Positions 24,875 through 32,804 of a stretch of 35,902 bases of DNA are shown here, piece after piece (position 1 is the stretch's first letter; every line of letters begins with the position of its first letter). Below the pieces are notes generated by a model. It worked only from the letters and a program-made list of their open reading frames with translations, searched no databases and was not told the origin of the DNA. The stretch lies in contig JAKPJF010000128.1 of NCBI GenBank assembly GCA_029554345.1, positions 1-35,902 of the forward strand, read 5' to 3'. A program made the position numbers and the translations under genes. The stretch comes from Spirochaetota bacterium. Its GTDB lineage: Bacteria; Spirochaetota; UBA4802; JAFGJZ01.

Positions 24875-26967
24875 AAAATGTTATCAAAAACCCGGAAGGA
24901 ACACGGCGTCTTATTGTATTATTTGTTTTTTCGCTTCTTGCCTCTGTTATTTTTCCTTTTATTATAAGCCGTTATGTCAACGGCAAAATGGTCTATCCTG
25001 TATTATATTCCGCGTCGGTTGTTTTGAATCTGGTGCTATTTTTAAGTTTTTTCTGCGGGGCCATCAAGAGAAAAATTATTCTCGGTTTTTTATATGCCGT
25101 TTATCTGTTTTCCGGGGTAACGCTTATTCTTTTTATTCTCATGATTCCATTTGATGCGTATAAAGCATGGATAAACGTTGATATTAAGCCGGAAGGAACA
25201 ATTTCAACAATTTTTGCAGCTGCATCTCTCATCCTGTCGGTAATTGTTTCGGGTTTTGTCTATAGACTGGGAATCATAAAAACATTTGTTCTTCATCTTT
25301 TTGCTAATTCTGCAGTGCTCTTTGTATTGATAAATTCATACGGGATTGCTTTTGCATCTTTATCTATTTTGTTTTTCGGAATTATTTTTATTCCTGAGAG
25401 AACAAATTATTTCGGGCAAAAATTTAAATTCTTTTTTATGATGTTTATCTCTGTAATTATTGCTTCATTCGTTTTGTCTTCAAGCATTAAAAAAGAGCAG
25501 GGTTGGCTGACTTCATATCTGATTTCTGAAAATTTTAAGGGATTTGTTCTGGAAACTTTTCCAAATTCCAAAGAAGCCGGAGCGATAAGCGGTTATGGGC
25601 TATTTTACCGCGAAAATGTTTTTGCGAATAAGCCGAGATTTTCGGAATCAGAAATATTCAGGCTTTCGATAGAAAACGGAGAACCTTTCAAAGAATACTA
25701 CATAAAGATACGGACGTATTCGTACTACGGCGGAACTTTATGGTCAGCGCAAAGCAGAAAAAAATCCGAAAAAGTTTCTTTTGAAAAGTATAACATTTCT
25801 TTCGGTTCGTCTGAAAGTTATTCAAACATCAAGCTCTTTGTATCCGGCGATTATCTTCCATATATTCCGTATATGCTTTCATCGGAAAAAATTGTAGTTA
25901 AATCGCAATCTGCAAATTCCATCTCTCCTGCAAGTGAATACGGCGAATATATTTCTTCGGGGCCGCTTCTGAAAAATGATACTGTTTCTATCACATTAAA
26001 TCCGGATTATAATAAAACTATAAATTACGGAGGTATGAATCATTTTGTCGAATTGCTTGGCAGTAAATTGCCGTCAGATGAATTGATTCCGTATTTGCAA
26101 ATTCCTGAAAACCCCCGTTTGAAAAAACTTGCTGACAGTTTGAAGTCGAAGGACAAAGGCGCCGTCGGGACAGTTGAAAACATTTTGAATTATTTATCTG
26201 ATGAAATGACATTGTCGGCAAATCTGAATCTCCCTGAAATAGATGAGGATATCGTTGAACATTTTATAGATGAAAAGAAAGGCTATTCCGTGCATTTCGC
26301 TACTGCGATGGCTGTACTGCTGCGTTACTGCGGTATTCCGTCGAGATATGTTGAAGGATTCAGAATAAGTTCAGAAAGTAATAAGAAGTTTTATTTAGTG
26401 ACTGCATTCAATTCGCATTCATGGACGGAAATATATGCAGACGGAATAGGGTGGATAAGAATAGATCCTTTGACATATTTTTTTCATCCTAAAGCTGGAA
26501 AGGCAGCTAAAATAGAAAGAGATCCTGAAACTGAGAAATATATTTCGGCGATGGAAGGAAGATTAAAAAAGAGAAAGCAAATTGAATACTTGAAGAAAAA
26601 AAATGTCCTCATCATTTCCATGATTGCTGCCGCGGCTGCTTTGTTGTATGTAATATTTAGATTCATAAAATGGTTCATGTTCCGTAAAAAAATATTTTGC
26701 CTGCCGCGGGATAAGAGACTTGCGAAGGAACTCCGCAAATTGACGGCTCTGTTCTCAGATGAAAATATTTTTCACCCTTCTTTAACGGGATGGAATAAAT
26801 GGTTCAATCAAGCAGAAAAAAAATATCCCGATTTGAAAAAATTGGATGAAATTAGAAATATTGTTCTAAGAAGTGTCTATTTTTCAGGGAATGATGCTGA
26901 ATCAGTAAAGTCTCTTCGTAATGCTGTCCGCGCTCTGAAAGCCGAAAAGAAAGACAAGTTAGATTGA
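24871..26967 (+). CDS. Membrane transglutaminase-like protein, catalytic Cys replaced
   Basis: This 698-residue protein has about six N-terminal membrane helices, an extracytoplasmic region (about 200-560) with a transglutaminase-core domain, a C-terminal membrane helix (about 572-592) and a cytoplasmic tail. It resembles the TgpA/DUF3488 architecture paired with MoxR and DUF58 elsewhere. The TG core reads GYSVHFATAMAVLLRYCGIPSRYVEG. Relatives have G-x-C-x-x-F/Y here, but residue 473 is Ser (TCC). H516 (NSHSWTEIY) and D532 (GWIRIDPL) are conserved. The protein may therefore be an inactive pseudo-transglutaminase or a serine variant. The start overlaps the DUF58 stop by ATGA. Confidence 0.88.
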   Translation: MKNVIKNPEGTRRLIVLFVFSLLASVIFPFIISRYVNGKMVYPVLYSASVVLNLVLFLSFFCGAIKRKIILGFLYAVYLFSGVTLILFILMIPFDAYKAWINVDIKPEGTISTIFAAASLILSVIVSGFVYRLGIIKTFVLHLFANSAVLFVLINSYGIAFASLSILFFGIIFIPERTNYFGQKFKFFFMMFISVIIASFVLSSSIKKEQGWLTSYLISENFKGFVLETFPNSKEAGAISGYGLFYRENVFANKPRFSESEIFRLSIENGEPFKEYYIKIRTYSYYGGTLWSAQSRKKSEKVSFEKYNISFGSSESYSNIKLFVSGDYLPYIPYMLSSEKIVVKSQSANSISPASEYGEYISSGPLLKNDTVSITLNPDYNKTINYGGMNHFVELLGSKLPSDELIPYLQIPENPRLKKLADSLKSKDKGAVGTVENILNYLSDEMTLSANLNLPEIDEDIVEHFIDEKKGYSVHFATAMAVLLRYCGIPSRYVEGFRISSESNKKFYLVTAFNSHSWTEIYADGIGWIRIDPLTYFFHPKAGKAAKIERDPETEKYISAMEGRLKKRKQIEYLKKKNVLIISMIAAAAALLYVIFRFIKWFMFRKKIFCLPRDKRLAKELRKLTALFSDENIFHPSLTGWNKWFNQAEKKYPDLKKLDEIRNIVLRSVYFSGNDAESVKSLRNAVRALKAEKKDKLD

Positions 26968-27097
26968 TAATGATTATATCAACGTAATGATGACAACCTA
27001 ATAAGCTTTTATCCGGTAAACAGATGCGTTTTCAGCGCATAAAATTCATGTTGAGTTTTTTTGATGGAAGATATATGTTTTTCAAAATGGAGATTGT

Positions 27098-29953
27098 ATG
27101 AAAACTGTCAGATTAGCATCAATAGCCGTTCTTTTTGTGTCGCATAGTATCTTCGCCGATCAGGCGGGGGATATTCTAAAAACGGCTGATGCGTTTAAGG
27201 AAAAGAAAGACTATGTTTCCGCAGAGAAGATGTATCTTCAGGCAGAGGAAGCAGATCCGGAAAGCGGTTTCATCACCGCGCGCAAAGCGCAGTTTTTTCT
27301 TTTGACACTTAAAGATTATGCAAGAGCTTCGGCGGCGTATGAATCTGCCTATAGCAAAGGCTTCAGGGAATCATGGCTTTTTATTCAGGCAGGCAACTCC
27401 TGGCGCTATCTTAAAAATTATGAAAATTCAGAGAAGTGGTTTCGTCTCGGAATTTCTGAATACAATCAAAAAATCGAATCTGCGAAAAAGGCGGGCAAAC
27501 CGCTTCAGAAATTAAATGACGGACTTGTTTCTATCTATGCGCAGTTTTGTTCGGCGATGATAGACTTGAAAAAATTCAGCAATGCGGATGCCGTTGCATC
27601 GGAATGCATTAAGCGGTTCACGGATACAGCGAACAGCTCGTTTCTCAATTATGCGGCGCGAAGTAATTATTGGCGTTCAGTAGAATCTTTCGGCGCCGGT
27701 GATTTTGAAAGCGCTGCAGATTACGCCGAAAAAGCCCGGAATCTGGCTGTTCGTGCCGGAAAGGATTCAGCTGTTCTTGCCGATGAGTTTGCAACTCTTA
27801 TCAAGGTGATAAAAGCCGGCGAAAAAAGCAAATCGGTAAAACCGCTCTGTGTTCACCGTATGAAAATATTAATTATTCCCGAGACTGATGCGAAAGATGA
27901 AGGTAATGCCGTACACATAAAAAGCTCTGTGACTGATGAAGATGTTTTTATGACTAATCTGTCTGCAAAATTTGTTAAGCGTTTTATTGAGGCGTCAACA
28001 GGCGGAAAGCTCGGCATGGATATAGTTGTCGATAAACCATCGATTAAACTTACACGCATAAAAGATAATTCTGATATAGAGACGGAAAACAGAAAAAACC
28101 GAACACCCGATCTCGATTATTTTGTTTCTCAGAATGAGGATTATTTTAAAAAAGCTGTTAATGATTTTGATACTTTTGTGCTGATCTGGAGCGCGAAAGA
28201 ATTCAATGTTGCTAACGGAGGACAGCGGCAGTTCAAATTTGCTTCCGCTGATGTTTCTGTCATGCGCGGATACAATCAAATCACGGCTGAAAGGATATCA
28301 TATAATGGGCCTGATCTTCTGCTTCATGAATTTTTTCATACAATTGAAAAGCTCGGCCGCGTTCCGGTACAGCACGGATATTACAAAGAGAACAGGCATA
28401 ACTATCCCGAATGGAAGGGAGTTAACGGAAACGATTACTACTTCTGGCAGCTTTCGGAAAATATACCGAAAATTCTCAGAGATAAATTCAGTGAAGATTA
28501 TTCATCATTCAGTTTCATCAAAAAATATCCGGCTGATTTTACGCGTCCTGTGCGTGCAGTAAGAGTACGTCCTGAACTTCCGGTATTCAGAAAGATTGAC
28601 CGTCTTGCAGCGGACGAGCGTTCCGCTGTTTACAGGACAGGCGTTATAGATTCTGCCGCTGAAAATGCTCCGAAAGATTCTGCTGCGGCGATGTTTGCAA
28701 AGCCTGAGGATGCTGCAGTAAAGGAATTCGTGAAGGCTCTTCTTGCCGGTGTTGAAGATCCTTTTAGAAAGGCGAAAATTATTCATGACTGGATTACTCT
28801 CAATATCGCCTATGATTCTGATCTATTGATCCGTCTGCGTACTGACGCGGATCCCGACGGAGGAAAAGACGCGTTGAGCGCTCTCAAATACCGCCGCACT
28901 AACTGCGCGGGATTAGCCGATCTTTACAAGATGCTCGGTCGATATGCAGGACTTGATGTACGCTATGTGACCGGAAGCATCAAAACCGGCGGAACGCCGG
29001 ACGGCGGTCTCATGAGTCATGCGTGGAATATCGTGAAGATTGAAGGAAAAGAATATATCGTCGACTGCAGTCCGGACAGCAGAAAGTATTATACAGGAAA
29101 GAAGACGGGTGCTTTGGCTGATTATGCTTCGCGCAGTGATCATCTTTTTATTCATCCCGAGGCAAAGCGGATCGCTTATCTCGCTTCAAATCCAAAAGAT
29201 CAGATCGCACTTCCGCCGCTTGATTTCAATCAGTTCAGCAGACTTCCGCGATTTGCTGTAGCATCATACAAGTACGGCATCAAATTCAAAAAGCACACAA
29301 ATGCCGTGTATTCAGTTATCCGCAAAACGAAACCGGGAGGCGGCATCGAAGTGTCGGATCTTTATACTCTTGAAAGTCAGCCGCTTGAAATTGAATGTGA
29401 AGCGCCGGACGATTCTTTCGCTGATATAACTCTTCTTGATGAAGCAGGTAAAAAAATAGACTACTATACCTCGTCACAGCGAAACGGCGGAAGTTTTATA
29501 TTCATGGTTTCCGCTCCGCGTGCGGGAATATTTACAGTAGTTATTAATGCCCGCTCGTTATCACAGCCTGAGCGCGTAAATGAGATATACCGCTTCGCAG
29601 TTAATTCAGCCGTTGCAATGAAGCCGTGTGCACCTGCTGTTCAGCGAGGGCATTACGCTGATATTCTTGCGATAAAATCCGTTTCTGTAAATCGAACTGC
29701 CGATAAGAAGCGTATCGAAATTGAAATTGATCATCCTTCGCAGACCGTGATTGTTTCAATAGTCCGTGATGCACAGGATAGAAATCAGACAGGAAGTGCT
29801 AAAAAAAAGACGACTGACACAGGAACGATGTTCACCTATGATATCTCTCCCGACAGCAAAGATATAATTGTAATATCAGGCCGCCGCAGTGATGATACCT
29901 CGGGAAGGGGAAATCAGCGTTTGCTTACCATTCGTTCGGAGGATGTTAAATAG
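27098..29953 (+). CDS. Secreted TPR, HExxH and transglutaminase protein
   Basis: A 951-residue exported protein with a signal peptide MKTVRLASIAVLFVSHSIFA. TPR-like repeats fill about 25-240 (KKDYVSAEKMYLQAEEADP, KFSNADAVASECIKRF). A middle domain (about 250-470) carries HEFFH at 410-414 (LLHEFFHTIEKLG), the HExxH zinc motif of zincin peptidases. A later transglutaminase-like domain (about 570-670) has an intact C603 (TNCAGLADLYKML), H641 (SHAWNIV) and D656 (IVDCSPD). The C-terminal 250 residues are beta-sandwich. The domain order is unusual. It lies 130 bases after the Ser-variant transglutaminase gene, on the same strand, possibly in the same regulon. The substrate is unknown; cell-wall or protein crosslinks are possible. 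Confidence 0.82.
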   Translation: MKTVRLASIAVLFVSHSIFADQAGDILKTADAFKEKKDYVSAEKMYLQAEEADPESGFITARKAQFFLLTLKDYARASAAYESAYSKGFRESWLFIQAGNSWRYLKNYENSEKWFRLGISEYNQKIESAKKAGKPLQKLNDGLVSIYAQFCSAMIDLKKFSNADAVASECIKRFTDTANSSFLNYAARSNYWRSVESFGAGDFESAADYAEKARNLAVRAGKDSAVLADEFATLIKVIKAGEKSKSVKPLCVHRMKILIIPETDAKDEGNAVHIKSSVTDEDVFMTNLSAKFVKRFIEASTGGKLGMDIVVDKPSIKLTRIKDNSDIETENRKNRTPDLDYFVSQNEDYFKKAVNDFDTFVLIWSAKEFNVANGGQRQFKFASADVSVMRGYNQITAERISYNGPDLLLHEFFHTIEKLGRVPVQHGYYKENRHNYPEWKGVNGNDYYFWQLSENIPKILRDKFSEDYSSFSFIKKYPADFTRPVRAVRVRPELPVFRKIDRLAADERSAVYRTGVIDSAAENAPKDSAAAMFAKPEDAAVKEFVKALLAGVEDPFRKAKIIHDWITLNIAYDSDLLIRLRTDADPDGGKDALSALKYRRTNCAGLADLYKMLGRYAGLDVRYVTGSIKTGGTPDGGLMSHAWNIVKIEGKEYIVDCSPDSRKYYTGKKTGALADYASRSDHLFIHPEAKRIAYLASNPKDQIALPPLDFNQFSRLPRFAVASYKYGIKFKKHTNAVYSVIRKTKPGGGIEVSDLYTLESQPLEIECEAPDDSFADITLLDEAGKKIDYYTSSQRNGGSFIFMVSAPRAGIFTVVINARSLSQPERVNEIYRFAVNSAVAMKPCAPAVQRGHYADILAIKSVSVNRTADKKRIEIEIDHPSQTVIVSIVRDAQDRNQTGSAKKKTTDTGTMFTYDISPDSKDIIVISGRRSDDTSGRGNQRLLTIRSEDVK

Positions 29954-29962
29954 AATGAAGAG

Positions 29963-29988
29963 AGCTTGTTAAAAAATAACAGCTTTTG
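29963..29988 (+). terminator. Possible weak terminator
   Basis: AGCTTGTTA pairs with TAACAGCT with one bulged T and a 5-base A loop, followed by TTTTG. It starts ten bases after the stop of the TPR/HExxH gene. Stem and T-run are short. Confidence 0.35.
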
Positions 29989-30101
29989 TGATTTAACAAT
30001 GAATGCGGGGAATGTGCGAAAATAAATTGTTTGACCGGTACTAATAATATTTCAAAGAAGAGATATAGCTTAACAATAGCTGTGCTATAAACGGAGAATG
30101 T

Positions 30102-30716
30102 ATGAAAATTCCAAAACGCATTGATACAATAAAAAGGCATATTATAAAATTCGAAAAGTATCTTCAGTACGAAAAAAGAACGTTCGGTTGTTATGACGAC
30201 GGCGGCGGAATCCGTTATATCATTGGTTCGTATTATATGCTTGCCGGAGACGTTGAAGGTGCGCTTAAACATTTTAAATGGTTTCAAAGAGTTTTTCCTG
30301 ATGACTGCGGTTCTCCGGAACAGTATCTTTCATGGACTCTCGCGCTTTATAAATCAGGTGATTTAAAGAAGGCATACTCCAAATTTCTTCAGACTCTTTT
30401 GATGAATCCTTTTGTTATCGCAAGAGTTATAGGTGTTGATTACATAATGCCGTTTGAGCCTGGTTCAAATATTCCGACAAAGGAATGGGCTGACTGGATT
30501 GCCGATGAAATCTATAATCTGTGGGATGAAGAAGCCGCAGCCTGGGCAAAAGAATCTTTCTGTGATGAAAAGTCGCAGAAGATACTCAACAGATATTATG
30601 AAATTGAAAAACAGCTTATGACGGAACCCGTCGGCGAGACAAGAAGCAGACTTGTTAAAGAAAAGTTTGCGATGATGGATAATCCGCTGGCGGTAAGTAA
30701 AGCAGATCCGACTTAA
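30102..30716 (+). CDS. TPR-like hypothetical protein
   Basis: A 204-residue protein without a signal peptide, so probably cytoplasmic. Residues 37-110 form a pair of TPR-like helix hairpins (GIRYIIGSYYMLAGDVEGALKHFKWFQRVFP and QYLSWTLALYKSGDLKKAYSKFLQTLLMNP). The family is unknown to me, though such short TPR proteins with Trp-rich ends (WADWIADEIYNLWDEEAAAW) occur as small adaptors. Its style resembles the TPR protein at 31812 (YAGDVEGAL/YPEAAEYFQKG), suggesting related functions. ATG after AACGGAGAAT. Confidence 0.7.
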   Translation: MKIPKRIDTIKRHIIKFEKYLQYEKRTFGCYDDGGGIRYIIGSYYMLAGDVEGALKHFKWFQRVFPDDCGSPEQYLSWTLALYKSGDLKKAYSKFLQTLLMNPFVIARVIGVDYIMPFEPGSNIPTKEWADWIADEIYNLWDEEAAAWAKESFCDEKSQKILNRYYEIEKQLMTEPVGETRSRLVKEKFAMMDNPLAVSKADPT

Positions 30717-30805
30717 CATGTATTTCATTCCGGTGACTCATAAATAATATTAGAATCGGAAAATATGTTCGATGGATGCTTAATTTGCAATATATAAATA
30801 TATAT

Positions 30806-30835
30806 TTGACTTATTGCTGCTGCCGGGGTGATAAT
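30806..30835 (+). promoter_or_regulatory. Likely promoter of the gene at 30878
   Basis: TTGACT (30806-30811) and GATAAT (30830-30835) with an 18-base spacer. Confidence 0.45.
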
Positions 30836-30877
30836 GATCTCGTTTAAATCTTAAAAAAATTTATATCGGGGGATTAA

Positions 30878-31294
30878 ATGAAAACAAAAATTTTTATCGC
30901 GGTTTTATCGGTTCTTGTTGCGACATTCGCAATTGCTGGAAACCCTTTCAAAAAGGCTGTACAAAACACAACCGTTGATGACATTAAGAAAGTTGCTGAT
31001 CTGATTGACATGTCTTTCGGTGACGGACCTGACGGGCCTTTCAAGGTTTCTCCTTCAAAATCAGAGAAACCTGTTTTAATCATTCAAAACGATACTGACA
31101 GAACAATAACCGTAACAACAAAGGGACCTACATCAAAAACTTTTGTAGTAAAAAGCAATAAAACTGAAAGCGCTAAAATGGAATCCGGAGATTATCATTT
31201 TACGGCATCAGCTCCTGAAACCAAAGGCTGCGAAGGAGATGCCGGTCTTGATAAATTCAAAGAATACAAATGGGTTTTCTACATTAAAAAATAA
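30878..31294 (+). CDS. Exported beta-rich hypothetical protein
   Basis: A 138-residue protein with a clear signal peptide (MKTKIFIAVLSVLVATFAIA, residues 1-20). A short helical part follows, then a beta-sandwich-like half from 68 on (VLIIQNDTDRTITVTTKGPT, KTFVVKSNKTESAKMESGDYHFTASAP). The strand pattern and the motif .I.N.T.R.I.V resemble the lipoproteins at 4499-5335 (TITNNCTEEITV), though the similarity is weak. It is encoded alone: promoter upstream, strong terminator downstream. The start follows GGGGG. Function unknown; a small periplasmic binding or matrix protein is likely. Confidence 0.78.
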   Translation: MKTKIFIAVLSVLVATFAIAGNPFKKAVQNTTVDDIKKVADLIDMSFGDGPDGPFKVSPSKSEKPVLIIQNDTDRTITVTTKGPTSKTFVVKSNKTESAKMESGDYHFTASAPETKGCEGDAGLDKFKEYKWVFYIKK

Positions 31295-31300
31295 CAAAAT

Positions 31301-31328
31301 AAAAAACCGGTCTAGTGCCGGTTTTTTT
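31301..31328 (+). terminator. Rho-independent terminator
   Basis: AAAAAACCGG (31301-31310), 7-base loop, CCGGTTTTTTT (31318-31328). The symmetric A/T flanks make it effective in both directions. Confidence 0.88.
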
Positions 31329-31452
31329 GTACTCTGTGCAGGTTTTTATAACTTGTATTATACTCTTTCTTTTCAGTAAAAATAATTTTCTCAGCTTCTA
31401 TGATCTTGAAGAAATGGTCGTATAATTTATAAATTTCATTCAGTCTGCTGTT

Positions 31453-31630
31453 ATGAAATATCGGCAAAAATATTTCGGGTTTATGTGTTTGAAACTCGAC
31501 ATAATTATGATTAAACTTGATATTAAAGAATAAATCGTTTAATCCGGTTGTGCCATATCTTTGAAGAATAAACTGTGATGACCCGTTTGTTGAAATATAC
31601 GGTGTAGACGAGAAGGAGTTGCTGAAATAA
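31453..31630 (+). pseudogene. Remnant of a tautomerase gene and its leader
   Basis: This segment aligns over about 165 bases with 34289-34455, the leader and 5' end of the full tautomerase gene. In frame it reads PFVEIYGVDEKELLK then a stop (TAA 31628-31630). PF-V-E-I-Y-G corresponds to the canonical N-terminus, so the remnant keeps the catalytic Pro codon (31583-31585) that the full copy has lost. The open minus-strand frame across this segment (31312-31671) is a shadow. Only the upstream part and about 15 codons remain, so this is a truncated duplicate. Confidence 0.75.
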
Positions 31631-31715
31631 ATATTGAGTGGAAATAAAGACGGATTTTGCTGATAATTCACAACAAGTGAATCAAAACATTTTATAGATT
31701 CGAGGCGGAATCAGA

Positions 31716-31808
31716 ATGCATAAAATTGCTGGGATATCGACGCATATAGTCCAAATAGCGGTTGTTATTATTCTGTGCGGATTTTCTGTATCTGTATCAG
31801 GGGGATAG
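31716..31808 (+). CDS. Small hydrophobic peptide or orphan signal peptide
   Basis: A 30-codon frame, MHKIAGISTHIVQIAVVIIL then CGFSVSVSGG, with GAGGCGG upstream, ends four bases before the ATG of the TPR gene. One hydrophobic segment is followed by a cysteine, as in a lipoprotein signal. It is out of frame with the TPR gene, so it could be the detached signal peptide of a once longer secreted TPR protein, or a small membrane peptide. Too short to decide. Confidence 0.35.
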   Translation: MHKIAGISTHIVQIAVVIILCGFSVSVSGG

Positions 31809-31811
31809 AAG

Positions 31812-32387
31812 ATGGAAAAGAATTCAAGTTCTGAAAATGCTGAATTGATAGTTGATGTCGGTAAGCCTGTAGGCTGGGAAACGGTTTTTCCCGAAGAAAT
31901 CCATAAAGGATCACGGGAAGAAAAATTGAAACGGTTTAACGCCCTGCGTAAGAGTCCGGAAGTAAACGTGATGTTTGCCGCTGAATATTTGAATTTTGTT
32001 TTAGGCGATATGTCCGATGCGATAGAGGAATACAAGAAGGTAATATCTGAGCATGGTTCAGAAAGTTTGGCGAATTTTTCCGGATTTCCGCGTTTTGCTT
32101 TTCAAGCTCCTTTCTCAATTGAGATTTTTTCCAACATACGGATTGCGTATTGCTACTGCGCGTTGAAAAAATATCCTGAAGCAGCAGAGTATTTTCAGAA
32201 AGGTTATCCGTGGAGACCGTTTTATTATGAGAGCGCAGAATGCTATCTTGCGGCCGGTGATAAGCCGAATGCGGTATTGATGTATAAAAAGGCGTATGAG
32301 TATCATTTGTCCAGTCATTGGGGAAGTGACCCGGAATTCGCGGAAAAGGCGAAAAGAAGGCTTGATCTTATTAAGACGAAAAAATGA
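31812..32387 (+). CDS. TPR-containing hypothetical protein
   Basis: A 191-residue protein with TPR-like pairs: FAAEYLNFVLGDMSDAIEEYKKVISEHG (about 56-83), IRIAYCYCALKKYPEAAEYFQKG (about 109-131) and AECYLAAGDKPNAVLMYKKAYEYH (about 138-161). It carries no signal sequence from its own ATG, which follows GGGGGATAG. The C-terminus ends on basic residues. It is immediately followed, in the same frame, by the tail of an unrelated HD-GYP protein, which shows that a deletion or fusion has taken place here. Similar in kind to the protein at 30102. Function unknown. Confidence 0.7.
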   Translation: MEKNSSSENAELIVDVGKPVGWETVFPEEIHKGSREEKLKRFNALRKSPEVNVMFAAEYLNFVLGDMSDAIEEYKKVISEHGSESLANFSGFPRFAFQAPFSIEIFSNIRIAYCYCALKKYPEAAEYFQKGYPWRPFYYESAECYLAAGDKPNAVLMYKKAYEYHLSSHWGSDPEFAEKAKRRLDLIKTKK

Positions 32388-32501
32388 ATACTTGAAAATT
32401 CCGGTAGGCAATTCGATCCTGAAATTGTAAGAATATTTTCAATGATTTTTGATAAGATCAATAAAGAGGAAATAAAAAGTGAAATTAAAGATATGAAATG
32501 A
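32388..32501 (+). pseudogene. C-terminal remnant of an HD-GYP domain protein
   Basis: Directly after the TGA of the TPR gene and in its frame, ILENSGRQFDPEIVRIFSMI runs on to a stop at 32499-32501. S-G-x-x-F-D-P-E-I-V is the highly conserved end of HD-GYP (cyclic-di-GMP phosphodiesterase) domains. The HD motif itself and the remaining protein are missing. It is a leftover of a lost gene; the receiver protein downstream is from the same functional world. Confidence 0.65.
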
Positions 32502-32804
32502 CGCAATAGAAAACACCGTTGCTCCTGGGAGCGGTCTGCGGAGCATCCGTTGCTTCTGGAATCTGTTGACCATTCTTTTCCTATAACTGCTTCAAGAAAA
32601 ACACCGTTTAGTTTTTACGAATATTCTTTTGATCAATAAGGGTTTCGGGATAATATGCTGATAGACATAAACCGCATTATTGAAACTTTGACGGGTCGGA
32701 AATCACCGGATAAAATTTCCTGAGATAAAATTATTTGAATTAATATATAATTTGAATTACGATATACCAAGTGCTGTAGTTTTGCTGTAACGGGTGGTGC
32801 AGGT
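32502..32804. other. Intergenic region with hairpin
   Basis: About 300 bases with no credible gene. ACACCGTT occurs twice (in 32512-32522 and near 32604). GCTCC-TG-GGAGC (near 32520-32533) forms a small hairpin, extended by ACCG/CGGT arms with a short bulge. The TATATAA stretch near 32746 may serve the following gene, but no clear -35 is seen. Confidence 0.45.

Noticed and set aside
27023-27040. Hairpin ATGCG/CGCAT after the transglutaminase gene
   Set aside because: Five-base stem without a T-run, not convincing as a terminator.
31312-31671. 119-codon frame on the minus strand
   Set aside because: Its complement is homologous to the tautomerase leader and start at 34289-34455; the frame also begins inside the terminator at its 3' end. 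It is an antisense shadow.
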